Source: Drosophila persimilis
Taxonomy: Eukaryota; Arthropoda; Insecta; Diptera; Drosophilidae
Direction of reading: 5' to 3'
Assembly: GCF_003286085.1 (NCBI RefSeq)
Contig: NW_020825331.1
Location: forward strand, 1,736,001 to 1,800,000
DNA length: 64,000 bases
The translations under genes and the position numbers were made by a program. Positions 39,357 to 48,753 of the stretch are shown here, one piece after another (the first letter of the stretch is position 1; each line of letters starts with the position of its first letter). The notes beneath the pieces were generated by a model. That model saw only the letters and a list, made by a program, of their open reading frames with translations, made no database searches and was not told where the DNA came from.

Positions 39357-41994
39357 ATACACCAGCCACACAGGAGTAGGATGTGGATCCTACACCAACA
39401 TCCTGGCGTGTCGCCATTTTGGCTCCTGGCGTGTCCTTGCGCCATGGCTGAAATGGATTTGCATGTAAATTTGTTTTCGCCTTATAGTCGCACATTTTTT
39501 GCCCGTTTTTGCACATTTTCTAGATTTCTATCGTAATTGACGGCTTGTTATGGCCAATACGTGTACGGTATAGGTTGACAATCGACAGTCGACAGCCCCG
39601 AGGGGGCACACACAGGCAGATTGCAGTTATGCCTTCTTTTTGGTCGGAAATATCCATGGCATTCATGCCGATTGAGCCGATACGACCCCTGCTGCGCTTT
39701 GTATACCACCAAGTATTCGTAATCAGTGGAACAAAAGAATGAGGGAATGAGTATTCTTCTTGAGGCATTAACAGGGGTATCGCATATGCTTTCCTCAGTC
39801 TGGAGCTCTACGAATTAGTGATGCGTCCAACACGCCATCATTTATTTGAAAGCGGATCGAGTGTATGGTTTCGATGTCTTCGTGGATATCTTTAGGCTAA
39901 AGTATTCCAAAACCCAGTCCACAACAACAGTCCCAACACTGCACTAATTCAGGTAAGATATCATTACTAATTCTAGTCTAGAATTCGATGATTTTTGAAT
40001 GCTTTCTTGCATCTCTTGTGGTTTTGTGGTTTTGTATTGGACCTCTAACATTTCAACAGAACCGATGGGCTCCACGCCACGGAATCTGCTTCAAATATTC
40101 AGAGGGTATTCAGGACTACGTATGTTTTCATAGGTATTATTTTCTGTTGCACGCCTCATCAGACAGGTGCATTGTCTGGAGCTGGACCAGAGGGTTCGTT
40201 TCGGTGCATATTTTCTGTAAAAAGTATGAAAATATTCATCCCACGGCCCCCCTGTTGTGCTTGCCTCCCATTGTTTTCGGCTGCTTTTCCTCTGTGGACT
40301 GATTCCGGGACGGAGGACTCAAGTATTTCATGCAGTCTCCCCGCTGGCCTTTTTTATTGCATATTTTCTGAGACCAAAGCAACGGATGAGCCGCTCCACG
40401 TAGCCTCAGTTTTGCATTGCCTGTCTCCAAGGACGAGTCGGTGACCGAAAAGGGAAGCCAGACCCGACATCGTCCAAAAAACCCCGAGGCCAAGAGCCCC
40501 CACCAACCACCAACCAACTATCACAATAAATATTGTGGGGACGTGGGGCAAGTCGTGTGTGTAAAATAGTCATTAAAAAGGGACATAGGATAGTCGGAGT
40601 CGAAGGATCCTATCGTATCCTACATCTGTACCCCGTGGACCTCTTCCGTGTTGCTGCTGTGTGACAATGCAATTAATTGTTTTGTTTATCGGTTTATCGC
40701 AGAGTTTACGCTTGATTTGACCCAAAAGCCAAACAAGGAGTCCCGTTCCTGTTCCCAGGCTCAGTGTCCATTTATTTATTGGACTTAGGGCCCAAAGAGG
40801 CAGAGATAACGGGCCGCGGCGAGGGGGCAGTGCAATGGAGTGTGACCAGAGGCCACAGAAAGGCAGCATGAGCATCTCCCGAGAGATGAACTTTCAACAA
40901 AACTCAAACGAGTTGGAATTGAATTCGTTGTGATTTCGGGTATCCTTTGGCCTATCCCTGGCCGCCCCCCCCTCTCCAATCCGCACTCAATCGAAGCCCG
41001 ATGAGTCCTTGGACGACAGGCACTCTCTCCCATTCTCTCTATCCCTTTCGAAATGTGTCTATTTCTGGTATTTGTATTTGCTTGTCCCTTGCCACACGAA
41101 CCACACGATATTTGCATATTTCCATTTTTCGGCCGGCCACAGGACATCCAAAATGGGAATAACAATGCCATGAGCCATTACCCAGGACATGGCAGGAGGC
41201 AGCCGCATAATGCGCTTTTCAAAAACTAATACGAATATAATGTGTCCTCTGGCTGAGGGGTGGCGCTGGGGGAGGGGAGCGCTGTGTGGCTACCAGAGTG
41301 GCATCCACTGGCACATCAAGTGGCAAGGACAGCGCTGCATTGTTGTGACCGTTGCGTACCACTTGCCACTGCATCGAAGGACACTTCAGCCACTGTATGG
41401 GCATAAATATAGAGCAATATTTATAGTAATAAGAGGCGACAGCTCGCATCGATGGCTCAATCGACTAGTGGATATTTTTGCTTCACATGTTGCGCATTTT
41501 TCCCAAAAAAAAACCAATCCAGTAATTCGCTGAATACATACGTAAACTCAGATTCAATCAAGCTATCCCTCGACTTCCCTGCCCTTTGGAATGGACTCAG
41601 CACCCAGAACGCGGGCACTATCCACGGACGACCAAGCATCCAAAGACTGTAGACCAAAAACAAAGTATAGCTTTGCCGTTAAACAGCATTCAGATCTAGC
41701 TTGAGCTAGGCATAGGCTCCATAACAACGGTGGCCCGTGGCATGTGGTTGGTCGGCCTTGATGCTTGCCTGGCTCCACCTCCAGCCATGCCAGCTATAGG
41801 TCTCTCAGCTAGTCAGAATCACGCAAGAACCACTGGCTATGGAGCAGTGGAAAACCTTCGCTGGATGCAAAAAGGCAGACTATACGTATACGTTATTTAT
41901 ACCGCATTTTACTGGTTGGGAGGATTGAATTGTCTCAATTATGGCATTGTTCATAAGTATGCCAGGAGTAAGCCCAACAAGGCATTTACTAACG

Positions 41995-42000
41995 TTTATT
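41995..42000 (-). terminator. AATAAA poly(A) signal of the Tom70-like gene
   Basis: TTTATT on the plus strand is AATAAA on the gene strand, only 22 bp past the stop codon. This implies a very short 3'UTR. Confidence 0.7.
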
Positions 42001-42022
42001 AACAAGAGGTTAACAAATAACA

Positions 42023-43732
42023 TTAGGGCAGCGGAATATCAAGAATGTCAATGGCTAAATCTTCTTGGACCATGCCCAGATTCTCCAACGCTGTCACTTC
42101 AGCGACAGTAGCGTTGTGCAGGCTACAGGAGTTATACATCTCCTCGAGGCCGCGGCTATGGCAAATGGCCCAAAAGAAGTAATTGACAGCGAGTGGAAGG
42201 TTCTTGAGACGCAGTTCCGCCCTGCCCAAGTTCTCGTAGATGAGACGACACTTTGGATCCAGGAGGATTGCCTGCTCCAGTTTTGCGAAGAACAATTCAA
42301 TATCATCGTGCCACTCGAACTGCAGGACTGCCTGGTGGCACAGCAGCTCTGCATTCGTGGGCGACAGTTGTACCGCCTTCTCAAGGCACTTCGACGCTTG
42401 GAGAAAGTTCTTCTGTTCGGTGTACACTTGGCTCAGCATCACAAGGCCCTCCTCACAGTCGGGGAACCTGCCTGTCGTCAGCTGGAGTCGCTGAATGGAC
42501 ATCTCAAGGCGATGCTGGTCACCTTCCTTGACCGCGATACGGTAGTCGGCTAGGTGTTTGTTGAGCACCGTAAGGGCGTGGCTGGGAGCCAAACGCGCTG
42601 CGATTTCAAAGTCCTCCAAGGCTTCCTCGAACCGCTTCATGTGGCTTAGGAGCATAGCACGTTGATTGTATATGTCGGGATTTTTGGGGCACAGCATTTC
42701 AGCCTGACTCAAAGTCCCCAGAAAGAGGCCGTCCTGATTTGCTTGGAAGATGAGAGTAGCGTACCTAATTTGAGCGTAGATACGCAATTCGACATCTGTT
42801 TCGTCATTGCTGAGTAAAGTTTGAAGGTCCTGTTCGCATTCCTGGGCAGAGCCACTAAGCAGATGGAGTGTGGCACGCAGGAACAGAGCATGCATCTTGT
42901 ACTGGCCGCCAGCCGCAGAGGAATCAATCTCCTCGGTGCAGGCCGAGATGACATCCTCGAACCGCTCCTCGAGGAAAGCGCGGTGGGCACGCACGAACCC
43001 GCGCACAGGGGCGTCTGCCACAGCTGATGAAGGCAGCGTCATCTTCAGCATGGGATCCGCGATAAAGGTTGCAAGATACGATCTGATGTAGCGCTTCGAG
43101 GGCAGACTTGTTCCCTCACGGAGCATGTGCTCTTTGGCATTGGCAATGGCCAACTGCTGTCCCACGCTGTGCCTAAACTTCATGTTCTGTTCGTTCTTGC
43201 AATCTTCCAAAATACAGGTGGCTGTAAGATCGGCCAAGCACTCCTTCAGGTCCATGGTGGCCACGTGGGCACAGGCCCGACGAAAGTAGGCCTTCGCATA
43301 GCGACGATTGTACTCCAGTGCCTTGGCGCAATCTTCCTTAACTTGAATCCAGTTCTCGATCATCTCGTGACAGGCTGCGCGGTTGTGATAGTAAATGGCC
43401 AACTCCGTGGTGTGCTCCTTGGGGCACATGTCGATGGCCTTGCTGTAGCAGCGTATGGCATCCACGTATCTATAGTTGTAGAAGCAACGGTTGCCGTCCT
43501 TCTTGAATTTTTCTGCTGCACTCAGGGGAGATATCGGCTCCTCCAAGACGCCTGTAGCTACCTGCCCGGACACCTCCGGGTTGTTGTCCGGAGCCTCCAG
43601 TTCGGCTATGGGCTGAATTGCATCCAGCCCCGGCTTGTCGGTCATCTTCCTGTAAATATATTTACCGAAAGTGACGGCCAAAGGCATGCAAACGATGATA
43701 ATAGACGGCCATTTCCCCAATGACAGCGGCAT
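42023..43732 (-). CDS. Tom70-like mitochondrial import receptor, single exon
   Basis: A 569-residue protein resembling the outer-membrane receptor Tom70, which docks Hsp70/Hsp90-bound precursors and passes them to the TOM channel. Residues about 9-26 form an N-terminal membrane anchor followed by basic residues, giving a cytosolic body. Residues about 73-180 carry the clamp-type TPRs, including the FRRA motif of the chaperone-tail site near residue 150. The rest of the protein is further TPRs. The length is close to that of animal Tom70 (about 590-610). The frame is uninterrupted, with no intron. Divergence in the last repeat and the missing introns make a diverged or retroposed paralog possible rather than the main housekeeping gene. 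DRE-like sites lie about 160-185 bp upstream. The first 145 codons and about 1 kb of promoter are present a second time beyond the retrotransposon. Confidence 0.85.
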   Translation of the reverse strand: MPLSLGKWPSIIIVCMPLAVTFGKYIYRKMTDKPGLDAIQPIAELEAPDNNPEVSGQVATGVLEEPISPLSAAEKFKKDGNRCFYNYRYVDAIRCYSKAIDMCPKEHTTELAIYYHNRAACHEMIENWIQVKEDCAKALEYNRRYAKAYFRRACAHVATMDLKECLADLTATCILEDCKNEQNMKFRHSVGQQLAIANAKEHMLREGTSLPSKRYIRSYLATFIADPMLKMTLPSSAVADAPVRGFVRAHRAFLEERFEDVISACTEEIDSSAAGGQYKMHALFLRATLHLLSGSAQECEQDLQTLLSNDETDVELRIYAQIRYATLIFQANQDGLFLGTLSQAEMLCPKNPDIYNQRAMLLSHMKRFEEALEDFEIAARLAPSHALTVLNKHLADYRIAVKEGDQHRLEMSIQRLQLTTGRFPDCEEGLVMLSQVYTEQKNFLQASKCLEKAVQLSPTNAELLCHQAVLQFEWHDDIELFFAKLEQAILLDPKCRLIYENLGRAELRLKNLPLAVNYFFWAICHSRGLEEMYNSCSLHNATVAEVTALENLGMVQEDLAIDILDIPLP

Positions 43733-43891
43733 TTTCTGGTGTGGTCTGGTTAAAAGAATTCTATTAGTTTTGGAAGTTCACAAAACGAACAATTTTACGA
43801 TTTGGAATACGTGCACTGTTTCTGTTTGTCTGTAAAATACGACTGTCAAAAACTGAACTTAATATGTACAGCCTTCTGAAATGATAATAAA

Positions 43892-43916
43892 TATCGATTA
43901 AAGACGGTGTCGATAG
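43892..43916. promoter_or_regulatory. DRE-like motifs upstream of the Tom70-like gene
   Basis: TATCGAT at 43,892-43,898 and CGATAG at 43,911-43,916 resemble the DRE (TATCGATA) bound by DREF at TATA-less housekeeping promoters. The same pair recurs in the right-hand copy at 49,358-49,382. Confidence 0.45.
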
Positions 43917-44080
43917 ACATGACACGACCCGACAAAAATTACGTATGAAATATATCGTAGGATTAGACTGAGTATCGGGCGTAATTGTGTGTTGGTTTTT
44001 GTGGAGCTGGGCGGCAATCATTGAGTGAAAGATGTCGTATATTTCTGTGATTCGTGTTGTGTTTCGGCGGGAAGTGGAGC

Positions 44081-44346
44081 CGTAACTAGCATTAGTTCTC
44101 GCTTACAAGCTAAGGCCGACCGAGAGCCGTGAAGTTCCGAGTAATTCGCTTTGTAGAAGGGAGGATCTAGATGGAGGTATCCTACAAAGAGTACGAAAAT
44201 GCAAAATATGAAACGCAGGTGGTGTATACACAAATACATACATATTTACAATATATCAGTCGTCTATTTCCCTCTGGTATTCGGGTAGGAACCTAACTCG
44301 CATTATGTGAGTTCTCGCTTTCAAGCTAGGGCCGCGCGCGAGCCGT
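44081..44346. repeat. Diverged internal repeat in the Tom70-like upstream region
   Basis: The block GTTCTCGCTTACAAGCTAAG with its flanks (about 44,083-44,134) reappears in diverged form about 207 bp later (about 44,290-44,345), including the downstream GAGCCGTG. Both lie inside the duplicated segment, so the window holds four copies. Confidence 0.7.
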
Positions 44347-44773
44347 GTGGATCGTGTGTATCGTGTGGATCGTGATGACACTAGCGGTGTCTGAGAGCTA
44401 GCTGTTAACTGAGAACGGTACGCGGTAGCGATAACAGGCTATTAACCTGGAGTGCTAACAGCGCTGTTGCCCTGTTGTAGATGTTCCCCTGAACAAGGCT
44501 GGTTTTGGTAATTTTTTGTGTTCATCCCGAACTAAAATATCACTGAAATACGAGTACGAGCATGAGTATGAGAGGAGGTGAAAAAATACATCTCTGAATA
44601 TCTCGGATTGGTGTTGTTTTGAGTTCAAATTCAATTCATATTTGTGGGACTTGTGGGGTCTGTGTCCTTTCGCGAGTCTGCAAGCGATAATTAAGGCAAT
44701 TATGGATTAATGTCAGACCAGAGGAAATACGAGGATATAAGCCCCAAGCCAACATTTAAATAATAAAAATAAA

Positions 44774-45787
44774 ATGGAATTCGCTGTGGTCTGCGCCAAA
44801 AAAACCTGCAAGAAGCAGATCACTCACGATCAGCCGAATGTCCCCTGCTGGCTCTGCGACAGCGTAGTCCACGCAAAATGCGCGGGATTTTCTGGCCTCG
44901 TGAGCGATGCCATAGCCAAACGTAATGGCTTGCATTACAGTTGCGAGGCATGCCGTGCGGTGGAGAAAGACATGGTGGCTTTCATGAGGCAGACGCGGAG
45001 TGGCTTTAAGGAGCTGACCGTTGGTTTCAAAAACCAATACGATCGGCTCCTAGCCATGGAGGCTCAGTTTAGCGGTTTAAAACTGCTGAATGAGTCTCCG
45101 AGGCGCAAAAAGGTCACTCCGCGGGACCTGCAAGTGCCAACCGTCACTCAGCCGTGCGCCGCCGAAAAACTGACTCCGACCACTCCAAGTGTGCAGCAGT
45201 TGATCTCGTTTGCCACTCCAAAGGCAACGAAAGCTGCTGGCGATGCAGATTCGGTAGCCGAATTCATCGCCTCGGAGAATGTGCAGCCAAGTACGTCTGC
45301 TGCGTCCGTGTCCGTGGTGTCCGCAAGTTCACTAGTTGTCCCGTCTATCCCGATCCCACCAGTAAATAGACGTTCCGGACCTCCGGATATTGCCACCACA
45401 GGTACTAGACCTGCGGTGACTAAACCACTGGTGGGAGTCCCACCAAAACGACAAGTTTTTGTTTCACGGCTGGCCCCTGACCTCACATCTAATGATGTAA
45501 CTGCTTTCATTCAAAGCAAAATAAAAGCCGTGGGTTTAAAGGTGGAGAAATTTAACTTCTCTTATGCCAGGGAGATAGCGTCGTTTAAGATAAGCATCTC
45601 CCCAACTCAATTTGACACCATTTGCTCCACCAAATTTTGGCCGGAGCATTTGGTGGTGAAGGAGTTTAAGGCTAAGAAGAAGAATAGGCCCCCCATATCG
45701 CTTCCAAATCTTTCCAGCGTGCCACCCTCAACCTCAACTTCCTCTTCCTCAACTTCCCGTCTTGCTCCAACCTTTCCAAAAAACTAA
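44774..45787 (+). CDS. LINE ORF1 protein (PHD-like finger plus RRM-like domain)
   Basis: A 337-residue nucleic-acid-binding protein of the retrotransposon, expected to coat element RNA. Residues 7-60 form a C4HC3 PHD-like finger with Cys7, Cys12, Cys25, Cys28, His33, Cys36, Cys57 and Cys60. Residues about 110-222 are low in complexity and rich in Ser, Thr, Pro and Val. Residues about 226-300 resemble the C-terminal domain of insect LINE ORF1 proteins, opening with the motif FVSRLAP. The tail is rich in Ser, Thr and Pro. The last codons are CCA AAA AAC TAA, which places an A_AAA_AAC heptamer directly at the stop. The ATG was chosen because the finger follows within a few residues. Confidence 0.88.
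   Translation: MEFAVVCAKKTCKKQITHDQPNVPCWLCDSVVHAKCAGFSGLVSDAIAKRNGLHYSCEACRAVEKDMVAFMRQTRSGFKELTVGFKNQYDRLLAMEAQFSGLKLLNESPRRKKVTPRDLQVPTVTQPCAAEKLTPTTPSVQQLISFATPKATKAAGDADSVAEFIASENVQPSTSAASVSVVSASSLVVPSIPIPPVNRRSGPPDIATTGTRPAVTKPLVGVPPKRQVFVSRLAPDLTSNDVTAFIQSKIKAVGLKVEKFNFSYAREIASFKISISPTQFDTICSTKFWPEHLVVKEFKAKKKNRPPISLPNLSSVPPSTSTSSSSTSRLAPTFPKN
45778..45784 (+). promoter_or_regulatory. Candidate -1 ribosomal frameshift heptamer A_AAA_AAC
   Basis: The heptamer is in the correct ORF1 phase (CCA AAA AAC TAA), directly before the ORF1 stop. Slipping back one base continues as CTA ACT TCT and so on, which is exactly the ORF2 frame and reaches the YQNVRGL motif nine codons later. The same heptamer works in known -1 frameshift sites such as the MMTV gag-pro and astrovirus junctions. 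A modest bulged stem (GAG-GCTT with AAGC-TC, 45,818-45,837) lies downstream, but further away than is usual. Confidence 0.5.
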
Positions 45788-48615
45788 CTTCTCTTTTAGT
45801 AACCTATCAGAATGTAAGAGGCTTGCGTAGTAAGCTCAGCATTCTTTTCCGGGATAGTGTTGCATTTGCTTCCCACGTTATTGTGTTTACTGAAACCTGG
45901 TTAAAGCCGGACATTCTTAGTTCCGAGGTTTTGGCAGGTCGGTACACAACTTTTAGAAAGGACCGTTCGTCTCGACGTGCAGGAGGGGTTCTAATTGCAG
46001 TGGACTCTTACTTCACGTCAGAACACTTCACAGTCCAAGTTCAACAGGAACTGGAATTCCTGTGTGTAAAACTGATTCTTCCCGCTTTCGCTATATTCAT
46101 TACTTGCTCGTATATCCCACCTTCTTCGGATATTTCAATTTATGAGCAGCACTTGTCCGCTTTAACCGCTGTTGCTTCCTCACTATCTGATAAAGATCGT
46201 ATGACAGTTCTTGGTGACTTCAACTTGCCAGGAACTGTTTGGTCTTCGGTAAACGAGTCTAGTATCCTAGTGCCCATGTCACGACATGACTTTGTTGACG
46301 GCTTGCTTGACCTGTCCCTGTCTCAAGTCAATCATGTGAAAAATTCCTTGGGTCGATTGCTTGATCTATGCTTTGTATCGGATCCGACCATAGTGTTGTT
46401 AACCCGAGCCCTTCCGCTCACTATACCTGAAGACGCCTACCACCCTACTTTCGAGGTGTCGCTAGACATAGGACCAACTGTATTGGATCGGTCGAGTAGA
46501 CTACCTGAACGTGCCCGCTGCTTTCGTAAAGCCGAGTTTGCGAAGCTTAATTACCTAATTAGGGATTTTGATTGGTCCGCTTTGTACTTGTGCACTGATG
46601 TCACAAAAGGCACAAACATTTTTTACAATGCTCTTGGCACATTTTTTGATTCTTGTGTCCCGCTTTCTTGTCCGATTAGATCTGGAAAACCCCCTCGGTT
46701 TACCAAAGAGTTATCCAGTCTAAAAAACTTAAAATCAAGACTTTATAAAAAATTTCAAGAAGTGGGTTCTCCTACTTCTCACTCTCGTTATGTAATAGCT
46801 CGGTCAAACTTTTCAGTTCTTAATGCTCAATGCTATAAGAACTACCTATCTCGTTGCAGGATACGTTTTTCTCAGGACCCTAAACAGTTTTACTGCTTCG
46901 TAAACAGTAAGCGTAGAACGTCCGCACACCCATCCTCGCTATCATTTTGTAATACGTCGGCAAATAATGATCAGGCAATTGCCGATCTTTTTGCCCAGTT
47001 TTTCCAAACCACCTATTCTGAGGAACGCTACTCTGGTCAACCGTACCCATACGGATTACCGAGGTCGAACGGCATTTTCAGTCCCTTGTTAAATGAATAT
47101 TCCCTACTTCAAGATCTTCGACTAGTTAAGCCGGTGTTTTCACCGGGTCCAGACGGGGTTCCAGGTTGTGTACTCAGGTACTGCGCCGAGGCTCTGTGTG
47201 GACCATTGCTTAAACTATTCACCCTGTCCATTGATTCCTCTTGCTTCCCCCCAATCTGGAAGGAATCGTTTATAATTCCTCTCCATAAAAAAGGTAGCAA
47301 GTCTGATGCAAAAAATTATAGAGGTATAGCAAAGTTATCCGCTATTACCAAATTGTTTGAGAAGGTTTTAACTCCGCACTTGCAACATCTCTGCAAGTCA
47401 CTTATATCTCCAACTCAGCATGGATTTATAAGGCGGCGATCAACCACCACGAACTTGTTAGAGTTTACCTCTTTCATTATTAAAGGCTTTCAAGGTAACT
47501 TACAGACGGATGTTATTTACACCGACTTTAGTAAAGCATTCGACTCTGTAAACCATTCCCTTTTAGCACATAAACTTGACCTTTTAGGGTTTCCGCCCAA
47601 CCTCCTGAGATGGATTTCTAGCTATCTTTGTTCTAGGTCTCAAAGAGTCCTCTTCAAAAACTCCCTCTCTTTACCAGTAAAGGTTTCTTCGGGAGTACCA
47701 CAGGGCAGCCATCTAGGCCCCTTACTCTTCACACTCTTTATTAATGACTTGCCTTCAGTAATAACATACTCTCGAGTACTTATGTATGCGGATGATGTTA
47801 AACTCTGTGTCCAGTACAAGGACATTTCATTTCATTCTCGCTTGCAATCCGATCTCAATAGCTTTCAGTCATGGTGTTGTGCAAACTTGTTACACCTTAA
47901 TGCCTCGAAATGCAAAGTTATGACATTTCATCGTTCTAACCCTTTGTTGGCTCCCTACACCCTATTTGGGGGTTCTCTTGAGAGAATTACCCTGGTGGAT
48001 GATCTGGGTGTTATGTTAGATCCCAAGTTAAAGTTTTCCGAACACATTTCTACCATGGTAAATAAGGCCATGGGCGTGCTTGGGTTTATAAAGAGGTGGT
48101 CAAAGGAATTTGACGACCCCTATATAACAAAGACTCTCTATACCTCGCTTGTTCGTCCGATCTTAGAATACGGCTCCTGTGTATGGTGCCCTCAGTACAA
48201 AGTACACCAGGACCGTATAGAATCAGTACAGAAAAACTTTTTACTCTTTGCTCTGCGGGGCCTTAACTGGGATGCGGGTGTAAGACTCCCATCTTACTCT
48301 AGTAGACTATTATTAGTAAACCTCCCATCCTTAGTTAACCGTAGAAAAAGGCTTGGTGTGATATTTATGCACAACTTGATCAGGGGTGACATAGACAGCC
48401 CTGATCTGTTGAGCCGCATAAACTTCACGATTCCTATTAGACTGACTAGAAACTTTATACCGTTGTTCCTTCCACTTTGTAGATCGAATTATTCCTTGCA
48501 TGAACCGTTTAGGGTCTTATGCTCGGATTATAATTCCCTCTACCATATTATATCCTCCACTAATTCTCTTCCTCTTATTAAATTACTAATCCTTACACAC
48601 CTTTCTAGTAATTAG
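45784..48615 (+). CDS. LINE ORF2 polyprotein: endonuclease and reverse transcriptase
   Basis: The enzyme nicks target DNA and copies element RNA by target-primed reverse transcription. The frame is open from 45,688, overlapping ORF1 in -1 phase, and runs without interruption to the stop at 48,613-48,615. It contains no ATG until 46,201, which lies inside the endonuclease domain, so I place the functional start at the ORF1/ORF2 junction. The endonuclease covers about the first 210 residues, with YQNVRGL, TETWL, GDFNLPG and a late His-Pro motif. The reverse transcriptase spans about 370-720, with GPDGVPG, NYRGIAKLS, QHGF, TDFSKAFD, SGVPQGSHLGP and the catalytic YADD at 47,785-47,796. A C-terminal region after it has Cys and Trp residues typical of this group. 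All catalytic motifs look intact. Confidence 0.92.
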   Translation, partial: LTSLLVTYQNVRGLRSKLSILFRDSVAFASHVIVFTETWLKPDILSSEVLAGRYTTFRKDRSSRRAGGVLIAVDSYFTSEHFTVQVQQELEFLCVKLILPAFAIFITCSYIPPSSDISIYEQHLSALTAVASSLSDKDRMTVLGDFNLPGTVWSSVNESSILVPMSRHDFVDGLLDLSLSQVNHVKNSLGRLLDLCFVSDPTIVLLTRALPLTIPEDAYHPTFEVSLDIGPTVLDRSSRLPERARCFRKAEFAKLNYLIRDFDWSALYLCTDVTKGTNIFYNALGTFFDSCVPLSCPIRSGKPPRFTKELSSLKNLKSRLYKKFQEVGSPTSHSRYVIARSNFSVLNAQCYKNYLSRCRIRFSQDPKQFYCFVNSKRRTSAHPSSLSFCNTSANNDQAIADLFAQFFQTTYSEERYSGQPYPYGLPRSNGIFSPLLNEYSLLQDLRLVKPVFSPGPDGVPGCVLRYCAEALCGPLLKLFTLSIDSSCFPPIWKESFIIPLHKKGSKSDAKNYRGIAKLSAITKLFEKVLTPHLQHLCKSLISPTQHGFIRRRSTTTNLLEFTSFIIKGFQGNLQTDVIYTDFSKAFDSVNHSLLAHKLDLLGFPPNLLRWISSYLCSRSQRVLFKNSLSLPVKVSSGVPQGSHLGPLLFTLFINDLPSVITYSRVLMYADDVKLCVQYKDISFHSRLQSDLNSFQSWCCANLLHLNASKCKVMTFHRSNPLLAPYTLFGGSLERITLVDDLGVMLDPKLKFSEHISTMVNKAMGVLGFIKRWSKEFDDPYITKTLYTSLVRPILEYGSCVWCPQYKVHQDRIESVQKNFLLFALRGLNWDAGVRLPSYSSRLLLVNLPSLVNRRKRLGVIFMHNLIRGDIDSPDLLSRINFTIPIRLTRNFIPLFLPLCRSNYSLHEPFRVLCSDYNSLYHIISSTNSLPLIKLLILTHLSSN

Positions 48616-48740
48616 TAATTGTAGTGGTATTTGTACTTTGAATTTTATTGCATGCTGCGTTTTGCCTGGGATCCGCGCGTAACAGCCTTCTGCTGGTGTC
48701 ACACGGGCCACTTGACGGTGCAGTAATTGCATCGCCTCTT

Positions 48741-48753
48741 GACATTGCATGTC
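48741..48753 (+). other. Small hairpin at the LINE 3' end
   Basis: GACAT-TGC-ATGTC forms a perfect 5 bp stem with a 3-base loop about 10 bp from the element's 3' terminus. Some LINEs use 3' RNA structures for recognition by their own reverse transcriptase. A role here is inference. Confidence 0.4.

Larger units (their letters stand above)
34560..41990. other. Gene-free stretch with microsatellites
   Basis: No supported gene in 7.4 kb. Repeats include (CA)n at 35,325-35,354, GTAT repeats at about 36,010-36,032, (GT)n at 36,196-36,230, (CT)n at 36,504-36,532, ACCCAC repeats near 38,735-38,755 and (CA)n at 39,321-39,350. Remaining open frames are short and of random composition. The last bases hold the Tom70-like gene's poly(A) signal. 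Confidence 0.55.
43298..44743. repeat. Left copy of 1,446 bp direct duplication
   Basis: This segment aligns at a constant offset of 5,466 bp with 48,764-50,209. It starts exactly after codon 145 of the Tom70-like gene and ends about 1 kb upstream of its ATG. I noticed three substitutions: 44,386/49,852, 44,441/49,907 and 44,600/50,066. No indel is needed inside. At the outer end the left copy reads AAGCCCCAAGCCAACA where the right reads AAGCCAACA, so homology may extend to 44,754 with a 7 bp difference. Confidence 0.97.

Noticed and set aside
43127-43723. A 198-codon plus-strand frame lies opposite the Tom70-like gene, with a partner opposite the truncated copy.
   Set aside because: It is antisense to clear Tom70 coding sequence and is explained by its codon bias.
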